Positions 39,501-47,225 of a DNA stretch of 64,000 nucleotides are shown one piece after another; positions within the stretch are counted from its first letter, which is position 1; the number at the start of each line of letters is the position of its first letter. The notes beneath the pieces were generated by a model that saw only the letters and a list, made by a program, of their open reading frames with translations, made no database searches and was not told where the DNA came from. The translations under genes were made by a program, and so were the position numbers. This DNA comes from Kitagawia praeruptora (lineage: Eukaryota > Streptophyta > Magnoliopsida > Apiales > Apiaceae): assembly GCA_037693485.1 (NCBI GenBank), contig CM075350.1:123936001-124000000 (forward strand), given 5' to 3'.

Positions 39501-42500
39501 GTGATAAGGCATGGAATGTTAACAAGCTTGCCCACATTGCTCGTAAACAGGGTTTGCATGATGTTTGTGTATCCATTTTGGACAAGATGTATGGACATTC
39601 AACCATGGAAGTGCAGGTATCATAAAATTGGTTATCGATTCTCTCTATATTTTTTTTATCACGTTGTCAGGGTGTGGTGGGTTGGGGAGAGAGGCAGAGG
39701 TGCTACCATCTCGTGTGTTTAAATTTTTGATATGTTTGCAGGAGGCCTTTGTTAAGATTAGAGAGCAGGCAAAGGCTTATCTGGAAATGAAGGGGGAGCT
39801 TACCAATGGCCTTAATTTGATAAACAGTACAAATCTTGAATATTTTCCTGTCAAGCACAAAGCGGAAATTTTTCGTCTAAAGGGAGATTTTCTGCTGAAG
39901 CTAAATGATTGTGAGGGGGCCAATCTTGCATATTCAAATGCAATAAGCCTTTTTAAAAACTTGCCCAAAGGATGGATTAGCTGGGGGAATTATTGTGACA
40001 TGGTACTGTTTTATAATAGTTTACTTAACCATGTGTACACACCTTCTGTGCTAATTAAATGATCTTTTCTCTGGTCTCTATTTTCCAGGCTTACAAAGAG
40101 ACTAATGATGAAATGTGGCTAGAATATGCTGTGAGCTGCTTTCTTCAAGGTATCAAGTTTGGAATCCCCAACTCCAGAAGCCACTTAGCTCGTGTGCTGT
40201 ACCTTCTCAGTTTTGATACTCCAAATGAACCTGTTGGAAGAGCATTTGACAAGTACTTGGAACAAATTCCACACTGGGTTTGGCTTTCCTGGATTCCCCA
40301 GCTCTTACTTTCTTTGCAAAGGACAGAAGCCTCCCATTGCAAGCTTGTTCTACTGAAAATTGCTACCATATTTCCACAGGTATGTCAGATTGCTACTTCT
40401 GGAAGTCATGTTATAATGAGGCACAGTTGAAAATCTTTATCTTATTTTCTTCTTTATGCTAAGCAACAGTCTTCGTCTTGATTTTGCTTTAAACTGTAGG
40501 CGTTATATTACTGGCTTCGAACATACTTGCTGGAGCGCCGAGATGTTGCAAATAAATCTGAATTTGGTCGAATGGCAATGGCTCAGCAAAGAATGCAGCA
40601 AAATGCTTCTATTTCCGGTTCTGTCGGATTGGCTGACAGCAATGCTAGGTTAGCAAGTCATGGTGGGGGTTCGTTAGCCTCTGATAATCAGGTTCACCAA
40701 GGAAACCAAGCGAGTGGTACAGTTGCCTCCAATGATGGTGCAAACGCTCAGATGCAAGATTCTGAAAGGTCTTCAGCTGTTGAAGGTGGGGGGAATGACC
40801 AATCTTTGCAGCAGATTTCTTCAAACATTAATGATAATGGCCAGAATGGTCTAAGGCGTACGGGCGCTCTGGGTTTGGTTGCTTCTGCCGCCAGTGCATT
40901 TGATGCTGCAAAGGATGTGATGGAAGCTCTTAGAAGCAAGCACAATAATCTGGCTAGCGAACTTGAGGTAATTTCTTCAATATGAATTTTCTCAACTTTA
41001 CCTCTTATTGCACAACAGATGGTAATTTCTTCTTTTAGGTCGTTTGCTGAATCACTTTCAGATATTAAATAGGCTGTCATTTTTTTAAGTAGCAGCTATC
41101 CCATTGTGTATCTGCCCACTATTATCAAATGGAGTCTTGATTTAAACTCGACCATCTCAGCCTGTGATATACACCTTTTGCAGATTCTTCTTACAGAAAT
41201 CGGTTCAAGGTTTGTCACCCTGCCAGAGGAGAGACTGCTAGCAGTTGTTAATGCTCTGCTCCACCGCTGCTATAAGTACCCAACTGCAACTACTGCTGAG
41301 GTACCCCAATCTCTCAAGAAGGAGTTGTCTGGTGTTTGTAGAGCCTGTTTCTCTGCAGATGCTGTGAACAAACATGTTGAATTTGTGAGAGAGTACAAGC
41401 AGGAGTTTGAGCGTGATCTTGATCCAGAGAGCACCACCACATTTCCTGCAACCCTATCTGAACTTACGGAACGACTGAAGCACTGGAAAAATGTCCTCCA
41501 AAGCAATGTTGAGGACAGGTTCCCAGCTGTCCTGAAGTTGGAAGAAGAAAGCAGGGTGTTGCGTGACTTCCATGTTGTTGATGTGGAGGTTCCAGGCCAA
41601 TATTTTACTGATCAGGTAGATTGTAGTAGTTGTGTTTTTTCTGACTGGCTAATGATTAAGTTTATACATTTTAAAAAAAACAGTATAGTGCACTATAAAA
41701 TATATTGAGAAATTCTTTTTCTAGAGAGGAACTTGGACCTATACTTCGGAACAAGTTCTGCCATCTCTGCGGCCCAGATTATAGATAATCATGAATAGCA
41801 AGTTTTCTACATTTGCATTTTTGTTATATAATGCTACAAACTGATCTTTGACTCAAGATTTGAAATTGTACCATTTATCATTTTTTTATCCACGTTTTTC
41901 TAGAGTGCTTAAAACATTGTTAATGTAACACTTTTATCTTTTCAGGAAGTAGCTCCTGATCATACTATAAAATTGGACCGAGTTGGAGCTGATGTCCCAA
42001 TTGTGAGAAGGCATGGTAGTAGTTTTCGTCGTTTGACTCTTATTGGCTCGGATGGCTCCCAGCGCCATTTTATTGTTCAAACATCTTTAACCCCCAATGC
42101 TAGAAGTGACGAGCGCATGTTACAGCTTTTCCGCGTGATGAACCAAATGTTTGATAAGCACAAGGAGTCAAGGCGTCGCCACATCAGTATTCACACACCA
42201 ATTATCATTCCTGTTTGGTCTCAGGTGATATATGCAGTCTGCTATGTTGTTTTGCATTACCAGTTAGTCTCACTATATAATGTGACTATACTTAAAATTT
42301 AAGGAAATATGGTATGTTGATGCTTATCTGCAGATTTCATGTGGTAATTGGTGGTTTCACTTACCATAATCTAAGTTGTATTCTGTCTTTTGCAGTATAT
42401 AAGTTGTTTGGAAAAAAATGGATCCTGTGGATCATTACAAATCTGCAAGTCGTGCTCAGTATATGTAAAAACCCATTTCCTTTCTTGTATGCTAATAGTA

Positions 42501-43911
42501 ATTAATGCCTTCATAAATTATAGGTACGCATGGTAGAAGATGATTTAATGTACAGCACCTTCCTTGAGGTTTATGAAAATCATTGCGCTAGAAATGATAG
42601 AGAGGCAGATTTACCTATTACCTATTTCAAGGAGCAGCTGAACCAAGCAATTTCTGGGCAAATATCACCAGATGCTGTAGTAGATCTTCGCCTGCAAGCT
42701 TACAATGACATAACAAAAAATGTTGTTACTGACAGCATATTTTCTCAGTACATGTACAAAACCTTGCTAAATGGGAACCACATGTGGGCATTTAAAAAGC
42801 AATTTGCCATTCAGTTGGCTCTTTCAAGTTTTGTGTCATTTATGCTACAAATAGGAGGGAGGTCCCCAAACAAAATATTATTTGCAAAGAATACTGGAAA
42901 GATATTCCAAACTGATTTCCATCCAGCATATGATGCCAATGGGATGATTGAGTTTAACGAACCTGTGCCGTTCCGCTTGACAAGAAATTTGCAGGCGTTT
43001 TTCTCCCATTTTGGTGTGGAAGGACTCATTGTGTCTGCGATGTCATCGGCAGCCCAGGCAGTAGTTTCACCTAAAGTGAGTATTGTTCTAAAATTGTTAA
43101 CATTTTGTTTCTTACATGTTTTTTTTTTTTTTTTTAAAAAAAAAAATTTGCTGAAGGACTAAACCTTAGTTTGGTGAAATTTGCTGTATAGCCCAGAGTA
43201 ATTTGGTGAAATGTCACTTTTAAGTTGTTAGCCTTTATTGAAATCTTATAATCAATGTTGTGTCAAATCTACTTTATTGCAGCAAAGTCAGCATCTATGG
43301 CATCATCTAGCTATGTTTTTCCGTGATGAGCTGTTATCTTGGTCTTGGAGGAGGCCACTTGGGATTAACCTCGGCCCAGTTGTTGGTGGAAGTACCTTGA
43401 ACCCTACTGACTTCAGACAGAAGATCTCAACAAATGTTGAGCATGTTATCGACAGGATAAATTCGATTGCCCCACAATATATATCTGAAGAGGTATGCTT
43501 CTTTTGACTTGTTATAGTGCACATCTTCTCCAGACTGCAGATATCTGAGAAATTGCCGAAACAGTTGTTTTCTTTTTATTTAAAGCTTTTAAGAAAAGTA
43601 AACATAGGCAGAACGATAGATACTGAAATTCTTCTATTTGCCATCTGCTATTCCAATTTATCCTTTGGAACAGTATAATCACTTTCTCAGTGGACTGTTT
43701 CTTCATTTGCCTTTACAGAATCTCTATTTTTAAACATCCAAAGCAAGCTAATTTACCTGTGTGTCTTTTTTTTTGCCTTTTGCTGCTTCAGGAGGAGAAT
43801 GCTGTAGATCCTCCACAGTCTGTACAGAGGGGCGTGACGGAGCTCGTAGAAGCCGCCTTGACACCCAGAAATTTGTGTATGATGGATCCAACATGGCATC
43901 CCTGGTTCTAA
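15754..43911 (+). CDS. TRA1: Tra1/TRRAP homologue, PIKK-family pseudokinase scaffold of SAGA and NuA4 (35 exons, 3,901 aa)
   Basis: This is the plant counterpart of yeast Tra1 and human TRRAP. It binds transcription activators and anchors the SAGA and NuA4 histone acetyltransferase complexes in the nucleus. All 35 exons join in one frame (11,706 nt) with GT-AG introns; exon positions are given separately. Residues 1 to about 2590 are HEAT/TPR-type helical repeats. The FAT domain lies at about 2590-3250, the PI3K-like domain at about 3515-3860, and the C-terminal FATC ends in PTWHPWF. The kinase signature is degenerate: where active PIKKs have GDRHxxN the protein has GGRSPNK (3719-3725), and DFG reads DFH. 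This fits the known lack of kinase activity in the family. The length is close to the usual 3,800-3,900 residues. A Lys/Arg-rich patch in exon 22 (DLTKRLKVEP) could be a nuclear signal. The start at 15754 (MSPPIQNFEQHS) follows the leader. No frame damage is seen, so the gene is probably functional. Confidence 0.96.
15980..16752 (+). CDS. TRA1: Tra1/TRRAP exon 2
   Basis: Residues 21-278, start of the helical-repeat region, including a Ser/Pro-rich loop (VLPPPAPTISGS). Acceptor TGTAG, donor GTGAGT. Confidence 0.95.
17778..18051. repeat. Possible MITE-like element in Tra1/TRRAP intron 2
   Basis: The segment starts CTCCGTTTGGTAAAAACTG and ends in an approximate inverse, ACCAAACAGTTTTTACC. It has purine-rich and pyrimidine-rich interior arms typical of plant miniature elements. 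The inverted match is only about 11 bases (GGTAAAAACTG/CAGTTTTTACC), and no target duplication was found. Confidence 0.3.
18530..18571. repeat. (TA)n microsatellite
   Basis: About 21 TA units in intron 2 lie immediately before the hAT-derived fragment. Confidence 0.9.
18587..18900 (+). pseudogene. hAT transposase N-terminal (BED zinc finger) fragment with a frameshift
   Basis: From the ATG at 18587 a frame begins MSGSISSSANSN. In another frame from 18708 the translation is WQCNYCNKPYMGSYSRVLAH followed by LLKIKGHGVAVC, the CxxC...H...C pattern of BED fingers in plant hAT transposases. The two parts join only across a one-base shift near the G-rich run at 18681-18697, where the consensus GNVKWQC straddles frames. 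No catalytic hAT dimerisation region follows. This is a decayed fragment inside intron 2 and not a host exon. Confidence 0.7.
19682..19807 (+). CDS. TRA1: Tra1/TRRAP exon 3
   Basis: Residues 279-320 (TVSFLTYLLKSFADW...). Acceptor CCAG, donor GTGAGC, both in phase 0. Confidence 0.93.
19935..20020 (+). CDS. TRA1: Tra1/TRRAP exon 4
   Basis: Residues 321-348 plus two bases of codon 349 (ELLVALKHVLGTDFK...). The donor GTAATG follows LLEE-R. The exon is too short to stand out as an open frame and was placed by family similarity. Confidence 0.9.
20371..20479 (+). CDS. TRA1: Tra1/TRRAP exon 5
   Basis: Residues 349-385 (VLVGTGRACFETLRPL...). Acceptor TTGTAG, donor GTATTG. Confidence 0.92.
20752..21002. 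mobile_element. Stowaway-type MITE in Tra1/TRRAP intron 5
   Basis: The element is 251 bp with terminal inverted repeats CTCCCTCTGTCCC / GGGACAGAGGGAG, the Stowaway (Tc1/mariner) signature. A TA target duplication flanks it (20750-20751 and 21003-21004). The centre is a near-perfect palindrome with arms of about 50 bases around a CAA loop (about 20832-20931), so a transcript would fold into a long hairpin. It has no coding capacity. Confidence 0.92.
21656..21751 (+). CDS. TRA1: Tra1/TRRAP exon 6
   Basis: Residues 386-417 (LSRIIYLFSSNMHDA...). Acceptor TGCAG, donor GTGAGT. Confidence 0.92.
21926..21988 (+). CDS. TRA1: Tra1/TRRAP exon 7
   Basis: Residues 418-438 (VEPIFEKGVDLPSMDEARIL...). Acceptor TCTAG, donor GTATGA. 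Confidence 0.9.
22630..22689 (+). CDS. TRA1: Tra1/TRRAP exon 8
   Basis: Residues 439-458 (GRILDAFVGKFSTFKRTIPQ). Acceptor ACTAG, donor GTTTTT, a weak donor. Confidence 0.9.
23971..24039 (+). CDS. TRA1: Tra1/TRRAP exon 9
   Basis: Residues 459-481 (LLEEGEEGKDQFTLRSKLEL...). Acceptor ATAG, donor GTATTT. Confidence 0.9.
25288..25369 (+). CDS. TRA1: Tra1/TRRAP exon 10
   Basis: Residues 482-508 plus one base (AVLNLQVPVEHSKEV...). Acceptor TGCAG, donor GTAAAT. Confidence 0.9.
26132..26184 (+). CDS. TRA1: Tra1/TRRAP exon 11
   Basis: Residues 509-526 (GMKTIIWSITHAHLPRSQ). Acceptor TTTAG, donor GTATCT. Confidence 0.9.
26259..26348 (+). CDS. TRA1: Tra1/TRRAP exon 12
   Basis: Residues 527-556, a Pro/Gln-rich loop (VSPSIHGTTPQPPQAN...). 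Acceptor TTTAG, donor GTATCA. Introns on both sides are under 80 bases. Confidence 0.88.
26416..27648 (+). CDS. TRA1: Tra1/TRRAP exon 13
   Basis: Residues 557-967. A long exon of HEAT-type helical repeats with the strongly conserved segment DLMDMFSLCMPELFECM. Acceptor GGTAG, donor GTTGGG. Confidence 0.96.
29100..30089 (+). CDS. TRA1: Tra1/TRRAP exon 14
   Basis: Residues 968-1297, helical repeats with a Ser/Thr-rich loop (SGNTSSSSATLGGSLLSSST). Acceptor TTGTAG, donor GTGAGC. Confidence 0.95.
30182..30517 (+). CDS. TRA1: Tra1/TRRAP exon 15
   Basis: Residues 1298-1409 (VGTVTALNFCLALRPPLL...). Acceptor GATAG, donor GTCTGT. A (CA)n run starts 9 bases into the next intron. Confidence 0.93.
30526..30564. 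repeat. (CA)n / (TA)n microsatellite beside the exon 15 donor
   Basis: About 15 CA units followed by TATATA lie within 10-50 bases of the splice donor. Confidence 0.9.
30944..31202 (+). CDS. TRA1: Tra1/TRRAP exon 16
   Basis: Residues 1410-1495 plus one base (VILQQRMPKELLQSSLRPIL...). Acceptor TGTAG, donor GTGAGT. Confidence 0.93.
31315..31537 (+). CDS. TRA1: Tra1/TRRAP exon 17
   Basis: Residues 1496-1569 plus two bases (AIIELFHLLPNAAGKFLDEL...). Acceptor TGCAG, donor GTAAGC. Confidence 0.92.
31654..32038 (+). CDS. TRA1: Tra1/TRRAP exon 18
   Basis: Residues 1570-1698. Contains an Ala/Pro-rich linker (VAPPPEPSNQPAAAPVG) between helical blocks. Acceptor TGCAG, donor GTATGT. Confidence 0.93.
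32130..32279 (+). CDS. TRA1: Tra1/TRRAP exon 19
   Basis: Residues 1699-1748 (VKESKWLVKCFLNYLRNDKT...). Acceptor TGCAG, donor GTTTGT. Confidence 0.92.
32391..32612 (+). CDS. TRA1: Tra1/TRRAP exon 20
   Basis: Residues 1749-1822 (VAEGYETNMKKTLLSHFLDI...). Acceptor TTTAG, donor GTATGA. Confidence 0.93.
32723..32944 (+). CDS. TRA1: Tra1/TRRAP exon 21
   Basis: Residues 1823-1896 (VSADYDEPLRIELLQLATLL...). Acceptor ACACAG, donor GTACCT. Confidence 0.93.
33388..33428. repeat. Poly-C run followed by (AC)n in intron 21
   Basis: About 18 consecutive C and then ACACACAC lie within the intron before exon 22. This is one of three long C-runs in the gene. Confidence 0.9.
33615..34268 (+). CDS. TRA1: Tra1/TRRAP exon 22
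   Basis: Residues 1897-2114. Begins VFVALLRTCQPENKMLVKQA and later has a low-complexity linker with PKRP and TKRLKVEP, a candidate nuclear localisation signal. Acceptor TGCAG, donor GTAAGG. Confidence 0.95.
34448..34708 (+). CDS. TRA1: Tra1/TRRAP exon 23
   Basis: Residues 2115-2201 (VALVIEPKDKEASLMYKQAL...). Acceptor TTTAG, donor GTAAGT. Confidence 0.93.
34801..35148 (+). CDS. TRA1: Tra1/TRRAP exon 24
   Basis: Residues 2202-2317 (ILEPCFKYKMLDAGKSLCSL...). Acceptor TACAG, donor GTAAGC. The following intron is 1,863 bases and holds a hAT MITE. Confidence 0.94.
35528..35954. mobile_element. hAT-type MITE in Tra1/TRRAP intron 24
   Basis: The 427-bp element starts TAGGGCTGTACATGAGCC and ends with the imperfect inverse GGATCATTTACACCCATA (14 of 18 positions pair). 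An 8-bp duplication, GGTTAGAC, flanks it (35520-35527 and 35955-35962), as hAT transposition produces. The inside is rich in overlapping GAGCTCGAG/GGCTCG motifs. There is no coding capacity. Confidence 0.85.
36947..36962. repeat. Poly-C run (16 C) in intron 24
   Basis: The run is followed after 6 bases by a decoy acceptor (TTTGCAG at 36965-36971). Using that acceptor would insert an in-frame stop (GCA AGT CTT GTT TAA). The true acceptor lies 40 bases further on. Confidence 0.85.
37012..37424 (+). CDS. TRA1: Tra1/TRRAP exon 25
   Basis: Residues 2318-2454 plus two bases (GQRIDPDSAVSSTRQGADLG...). Acceptor TTTAG, donor GTAAGT. Confidence 0.93.
37626..38055 (+). CDS. TRA1: Tra1/TRRAP exon 26
   Basis: Residues 2455-2598 (FPLSLRQEVFQKIERQFLLG...), leading into the FAT domain. 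Acceptor TCTAG, donor GTATTG. Confidence 0.94.
38318..39616 (+). CDS. TRA1: Tra1/TRRAP exon 27
   Basis: Residues 2599-3031, the core of the FAT domain, with a conserved run of helical TPR-like repeats (WKKRSMTAETRAGLSLVQHG). Its polypyrimidine tract is 12 C just before the acceptor CTGCAG. Donor GTATCA. This is the longest exon of the gene. Confidence 0.96.
39742..40002 (+). CDS. TRA1: Tra1/TRRAP exon 28
   Basis: Residues 3032-3118, FAT domain (EAFVKIREQAKAYLEMKGEL...). Acceptor TGCAG, donor GTACTG. Confidence 0.94.
40089..40379 (+). CDS. TRA1: Tra1/TRRAP exon 29
   Basis: Residues 3119-3215, FAT domain (AYKETNDEMWLEYAVSCFLQ...). Acceptor TCCAG, donor GTATGT. Confidence 0.94.
40500..40967 (+). 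CDS. TRA1: Tra1/TRRAP exon 30
   Basis: Residues 3216-3371. Begins ALYYWLRTYLLERRDVANKS and continues into a long Asn/Gln/Ser-rich linker typical of the plant proteins. Acceptor TGTAG, donor GTAATT. Confidence 0.94.
41184..41615 (+). CDS. TRA1: Tra1/TRRAP exon 31
   Basis: Residues 3372-3515, joining the FAT and PI3K-like parts (ILLTEIGSRFVTLPEERLLA...). Acceptor TGCAG, donor GTAGAT. Confidence 0.94.
41946..42224 (+). CDS. TRA1: Tra1/TRRAP exon 32
   Basis: Residues 3516-3608, N-lobe of the PI3K-like pseudokinase (VGADVPIVRRHGSSFRRLTL...). Acceptor TTCAG, donor GTGATA. Confidence 0.94.
42524..43075 (+). CDS. TRA1: Tra1/TRRAP exon 33
   Basis: Residues 3609-3792, C-lobe of the pseudokinase. It holds the degenerate catalytic loop GGRSPNK and DFH in place of DFG. 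Acceptor TATAG, donor GTGAGT. Confidence 0.95.
43283..43492 (+). CDS. TRA1: Tra1/TRRAP exon 34
   Basis: Residues 3793-3862 (QSQHLWHHLAMFFRDELLSW...). Acceptor TGCAG, donor GTATGC. Confidence 0.94.
43792..43911 (+). CDS. TRA1: Tra1/TRRAP exon 35 (FATC end)
   Basis: Residues 3863-3901 and the stop TAA. FATC motif ending PTWHPWF, the conserved extreme C-terminus of the PIKK family. Acceptor TTCAG. Confidence 0.95.
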   Translation, partial: EENAVDPPQSVQRGVTELVEAALTPRNLCMMDPTWHPWF

Positions 43912-45369
43912 TTTAACTAAACTTGTAAATAATTAGTTAGTAGCCCTTGAGAAGCTTCGTCTACTAGCTTTTCTTTTTAGTTAGTAATCGTAGTGTGTAA
44001 TATGCAAACTTATTCAGTATGGTGTCTGTGGCTAGCTTGTAACAGTTTTAACGAATTGTATATGAATACTGGTTCACATCAATGATGGTTGCAGGCTTTA
44101 CCGTTTTCACCATTTCTTTCTTGTTTGTTTGGAGATTGTGAAATTCAACTTTTTGTTTTAATGTTTAAAGTTATAAAAGAATTGCTAGCTCCACGGTTTA
44201 TGATTACTGTTTATGCAGAAGTATATTTATGATGTCTTCTAATAAATTGAGCTGAATTAGAGCCAGCAGAAGTTGATTCAAATTGTGCTTTAAGAGGATA
44301 TCTGACAGAATTCTGATCCTTTAGGTTTGTGTGTTGCGGGGGTGTCCTTTAGGTTTTTAAACAGCTCATTGTGTTTGCAAGTTTGTGCATTGTTGTTCTA
44401 GTCTGAGTCAGGTCTGAGCTTAGAATTGTTCCTTTCTTGTTGAGCTTGCAAGTTTCCGAATAGCTTGTTGAGCAATGTAGCCAAGGACTATTCTATCACC
44501 TCTAAAAGATCATCTATGGTTATTTAGCATTTACTCTCATGTTTATTAATCCCAGGTAATTCGTGGGGGATAATGGGGACCTCAAATATCATCTGATATA
44601 TTGAATGTTCAAAATCCAAAACAAAGGGTAATTTTTGAGAGAGGTAGCATTCACTAGACAACTAGTAATGCAACTTCATGCTGACAACAATCCCAAGGCC
44701 ATGCAGAAGTTCAGAGCACTGTGCTTCACTGTGCTTTTAAGTATCATTTTCTTAAATTGCCTACATTTTTCGATGGGACGACGGAGTCAAGTATTGTATT
44801 ACAAGGGATCTTTATCTTAAAAATATGTATCCTCCTTAGAAGGTGGACCAAGTATTTTGTTTGTTTTTCATATATTTGGGGTGTTGTATTTGGGAGAATT
44901 TTAGATGGAACTGACGTGCTGAGGGTTATTGAAAGTGTTAAAAGTGATTTATCCTAACAGTTGGAAGGACTTGTAAAAGCGTGTATAGTGTTAATTGTGG
45001 GCAACTCAATGATCATCAATGTATCAAAAAGCAAAATATCACAAAATGATCGAAGATCTAAAACGCCACAGCAATTCATATACAGGAAGGGATGAAAAAT
45101 GCCGCTTTCTTTCCTTTAAATTGTAAGAATCCTGATGTTTTTAGTTCGTGATAAGGCTATTTGGGAAAAAGTTATGAATGATCAGTTTTTAATGTGCTAC
45201 AAAAGATTGATTTAATTTGTTCCCAGTTGAAATATTTTAGATTGTTATGCAATGCACCTTATTACTACTACTTTAATTAGTGGCTGGGTTGAGAGGAATG
45301 TATATGCATCACATTCAAGAAATCAGACTCAACTTTTTTATTCTTTGTTTGAGTATGTGTCTTGAAGGG
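43912..45369. other. 3' flank of Tra1/TRRAP and intergenic DNA
   Basis: The first few hundred bases are probably the 3' UTR, with an AATAAA-like AATAAATTGAG near 44240. The rest has only short frames and no family-like sequence. Confidence 0.5.
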
Positions 45370-45684
45370 TGAAAGTCGAAAATAACATTTTTTTTAATCA
45401 AGAAATTGAAAATAACAATTTTAACGTTTTTGATACGCATTTACAGTTTGGGTATCTGAAAACATTATGATACGCATTTTGGGAATGCGTATCACTATTT
45501 TTTTTTATTTTTTTTTTGTTTTTTCCCCTGCTAGGCCCACTGTTACCCAAATTTAAAATGCGTATTATGTTACCCAAATTGAAAATGCGTATCCAAAACG
45601 TTATTTTTCACATCCTACCTCAAAAAACGCTTTTTTTTCATCATTTTTATTCAAAAAAGTGTTATTTTTAGCATTCTTTCTGTC
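45370..45684. repeat. Inverted-repeat element (MITE-like)
   Basis: The left arm (AACGTTTTTGATACGCATTT and AGTTTGGGTA) is mirrored by the right arm (TACCCAAATTGAAAATGCGT, ATCCAAAACGTT). An outer pair also mirrors: GAAAATAACA near 45379 and TGTTATTTTTAGC near 45660. A smaller inverted pair built on GATACGCATT/AATGCGTATC sits near 45470-45493. No target duplication was identified and the family is unknown to me. Confidence 0.6.
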
Positions 45685-45712
45685 TTGAATAATCAAGTTT
45701 GGATAATTATAT

Positions 45713-46509
45713 GAGAAAACTGCACTTCGTGTACCTGTAGTTTGGCCCTTCCTGCACTTGCAATATTACATTTCTAAAACTAGCACATGTAGTACTACAC
45801 TTCAAAAAATTTTATTTTATGTGTACTCCCGTCAACTTCGTCTAACGGAGTTAGTGAATAACCCTAATTTCATCTCCGTCTGACTTTTGCAGTTTCCGGC
45901 GAAGCCCAAAACGTCCCGGGGAGCTTCAGTTAAGCAGCAAATCACCAAGGAAATGTTTCTCAACTCATAACTAAACTACAACATGCAACAAACAACCCCA
46001 AAAATGATCAAAAAGACCAAAATCGATTGATTTCCGGCGAACACTACTACCATGTCCGATGAACTGCATTTTTGCCAAAAACTCAACCAAATCCAACATT
46101 CTAGGTATCAAAATGAAGCTTAGAGCCTCACAAAACATTCCCCTAACACCAATTACATGGACAATCACTTATATGCATGAACGACTAAATTTTAAAACCA
46201 AGAAAAACCTTTAACTCGTTTTCACCATAAATGCACATAATCACTTCAATTAACCACGTAATTTGATCATATACAATCATATGAAGCCTTTAAAACCATC
46301 AAAAGGACTGGACTAACACAGATTTGAAAACCCCCAATTTTATTCAAGAACCCTAGAATTCGAATTGCTAACTCCGTTAGACGGAGTTGACGGAAGTACA
46401 CATAAAATCAAAATTTTAGAAGTGCAGTACTACATGTGCTAGTTTTGGAAATACAATATTGCAAGTGCAGGAAGGGTCAAACTACAGGTACACGAAGTGC
46501 AATTTTCTC
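45713..46509. mobile_element. Non-autonomous Mutator-like element (797 bp)
   Basis: Terminal inverted repeats of about 142 bases start GAGAAAACTGCACTTCGTG on the left and GAGAAAATTGCACTTCGTG on the complement of the right end. A perfect 9-bp duplication, TAATTATAT, lies at 45704-45712 and 46510-46518. Long TIRs plus a 9-bp duplication define Mutator-like elements. The inner end of each TIR carries its own small palindrome (CTCCGTCTAACGGAG or near it). There is no transposase. The interior, about 510 bases, has only a short minus-strand frame of 65 codons that I do not recognise. Confidence 0.9.
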
Positions 46510-46518
46510 TAATTATAT

Positions 46519-46816
46519 ATTGCACCGTTCACAGTCTTACATCTATATGCAAGAGAAAGACAAAGGCCCTCGGGTTTGGATTGTTAGATTTTGCAGTGGG
46601 AGGTAAGTTTTTTTTTTTTTTTTTTTGATAAGTTACTGCATTGTTTAGCTTTACTTCTCATCAACCTGTACCCTCACTCTGAAAGTTGCCCAATGTTTTA
46701 TGTGTCTCTGTAACTAATATCATGTATACAACATAGCGCGATGTGACAGTGGATACTGAGTAAGGAGTAAGGCATATAACCCTAATTATTCAAAAAAAAA
46801 TATCTTGTACACCATA
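46519..46816. other. Intergenic spacer with a poly-T run
   Basis: A run of about 20 T near 46605. No gene or structured repeat is seen. Confidence 0.5.
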
Positions 46817-47190
46817 AGGCTCATGTTCTTCACTGGCTTTTTTTCTGAACTTTTTATGGAGTTTTGACTGAATAAAATATCATTAGTCATACTTGAAATG
46901 CTACCAAAGATTCAAATTACAGTAAACTTCATGGAAGGCATCGGAAAATAATTTTGAATCCGAACTCGCAACAGAATAGTATTAATACCTTTCTGGAGAA
47001 CACTTAAGGCTCTTGTTCTTTACTACTGGCTATTTTTCTGAACATTTTATGGAGTTTTGACTTAATGAAATAACAATGGTCATAATTGCAATGCAACCAA
47101 AGATTCAAATTACTTACAACAGTAAGCATCTAATTTATGGAAGGCATCAGAAAATTATTTTGAATCCGAATGCGACAGAAAATTAAGCAA
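46817..47190. repeat. Tandem duplication (about 190 bp, two copies) in the 3' flank of the minus-strand gene
   Basis: The first copy (about 46817-47005) and the second (about 47007-47190) share, in order, AAGGCTC.TGTTCTT, TTTATGGAGTTTTGACT, CCAAAGATTCAAATTAC, GGAAGGCATC and TTTTGAATCCGAA. The second copy ends about 35 bases from the stop codon of the minus-strand gene, so the transcript's 3' end may lie within it. Confidence 0.8.
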
Positions 47191-47225
47191 CGCCTCTGTT
47201 GCCATCAACCACCAACATCTCTAAA

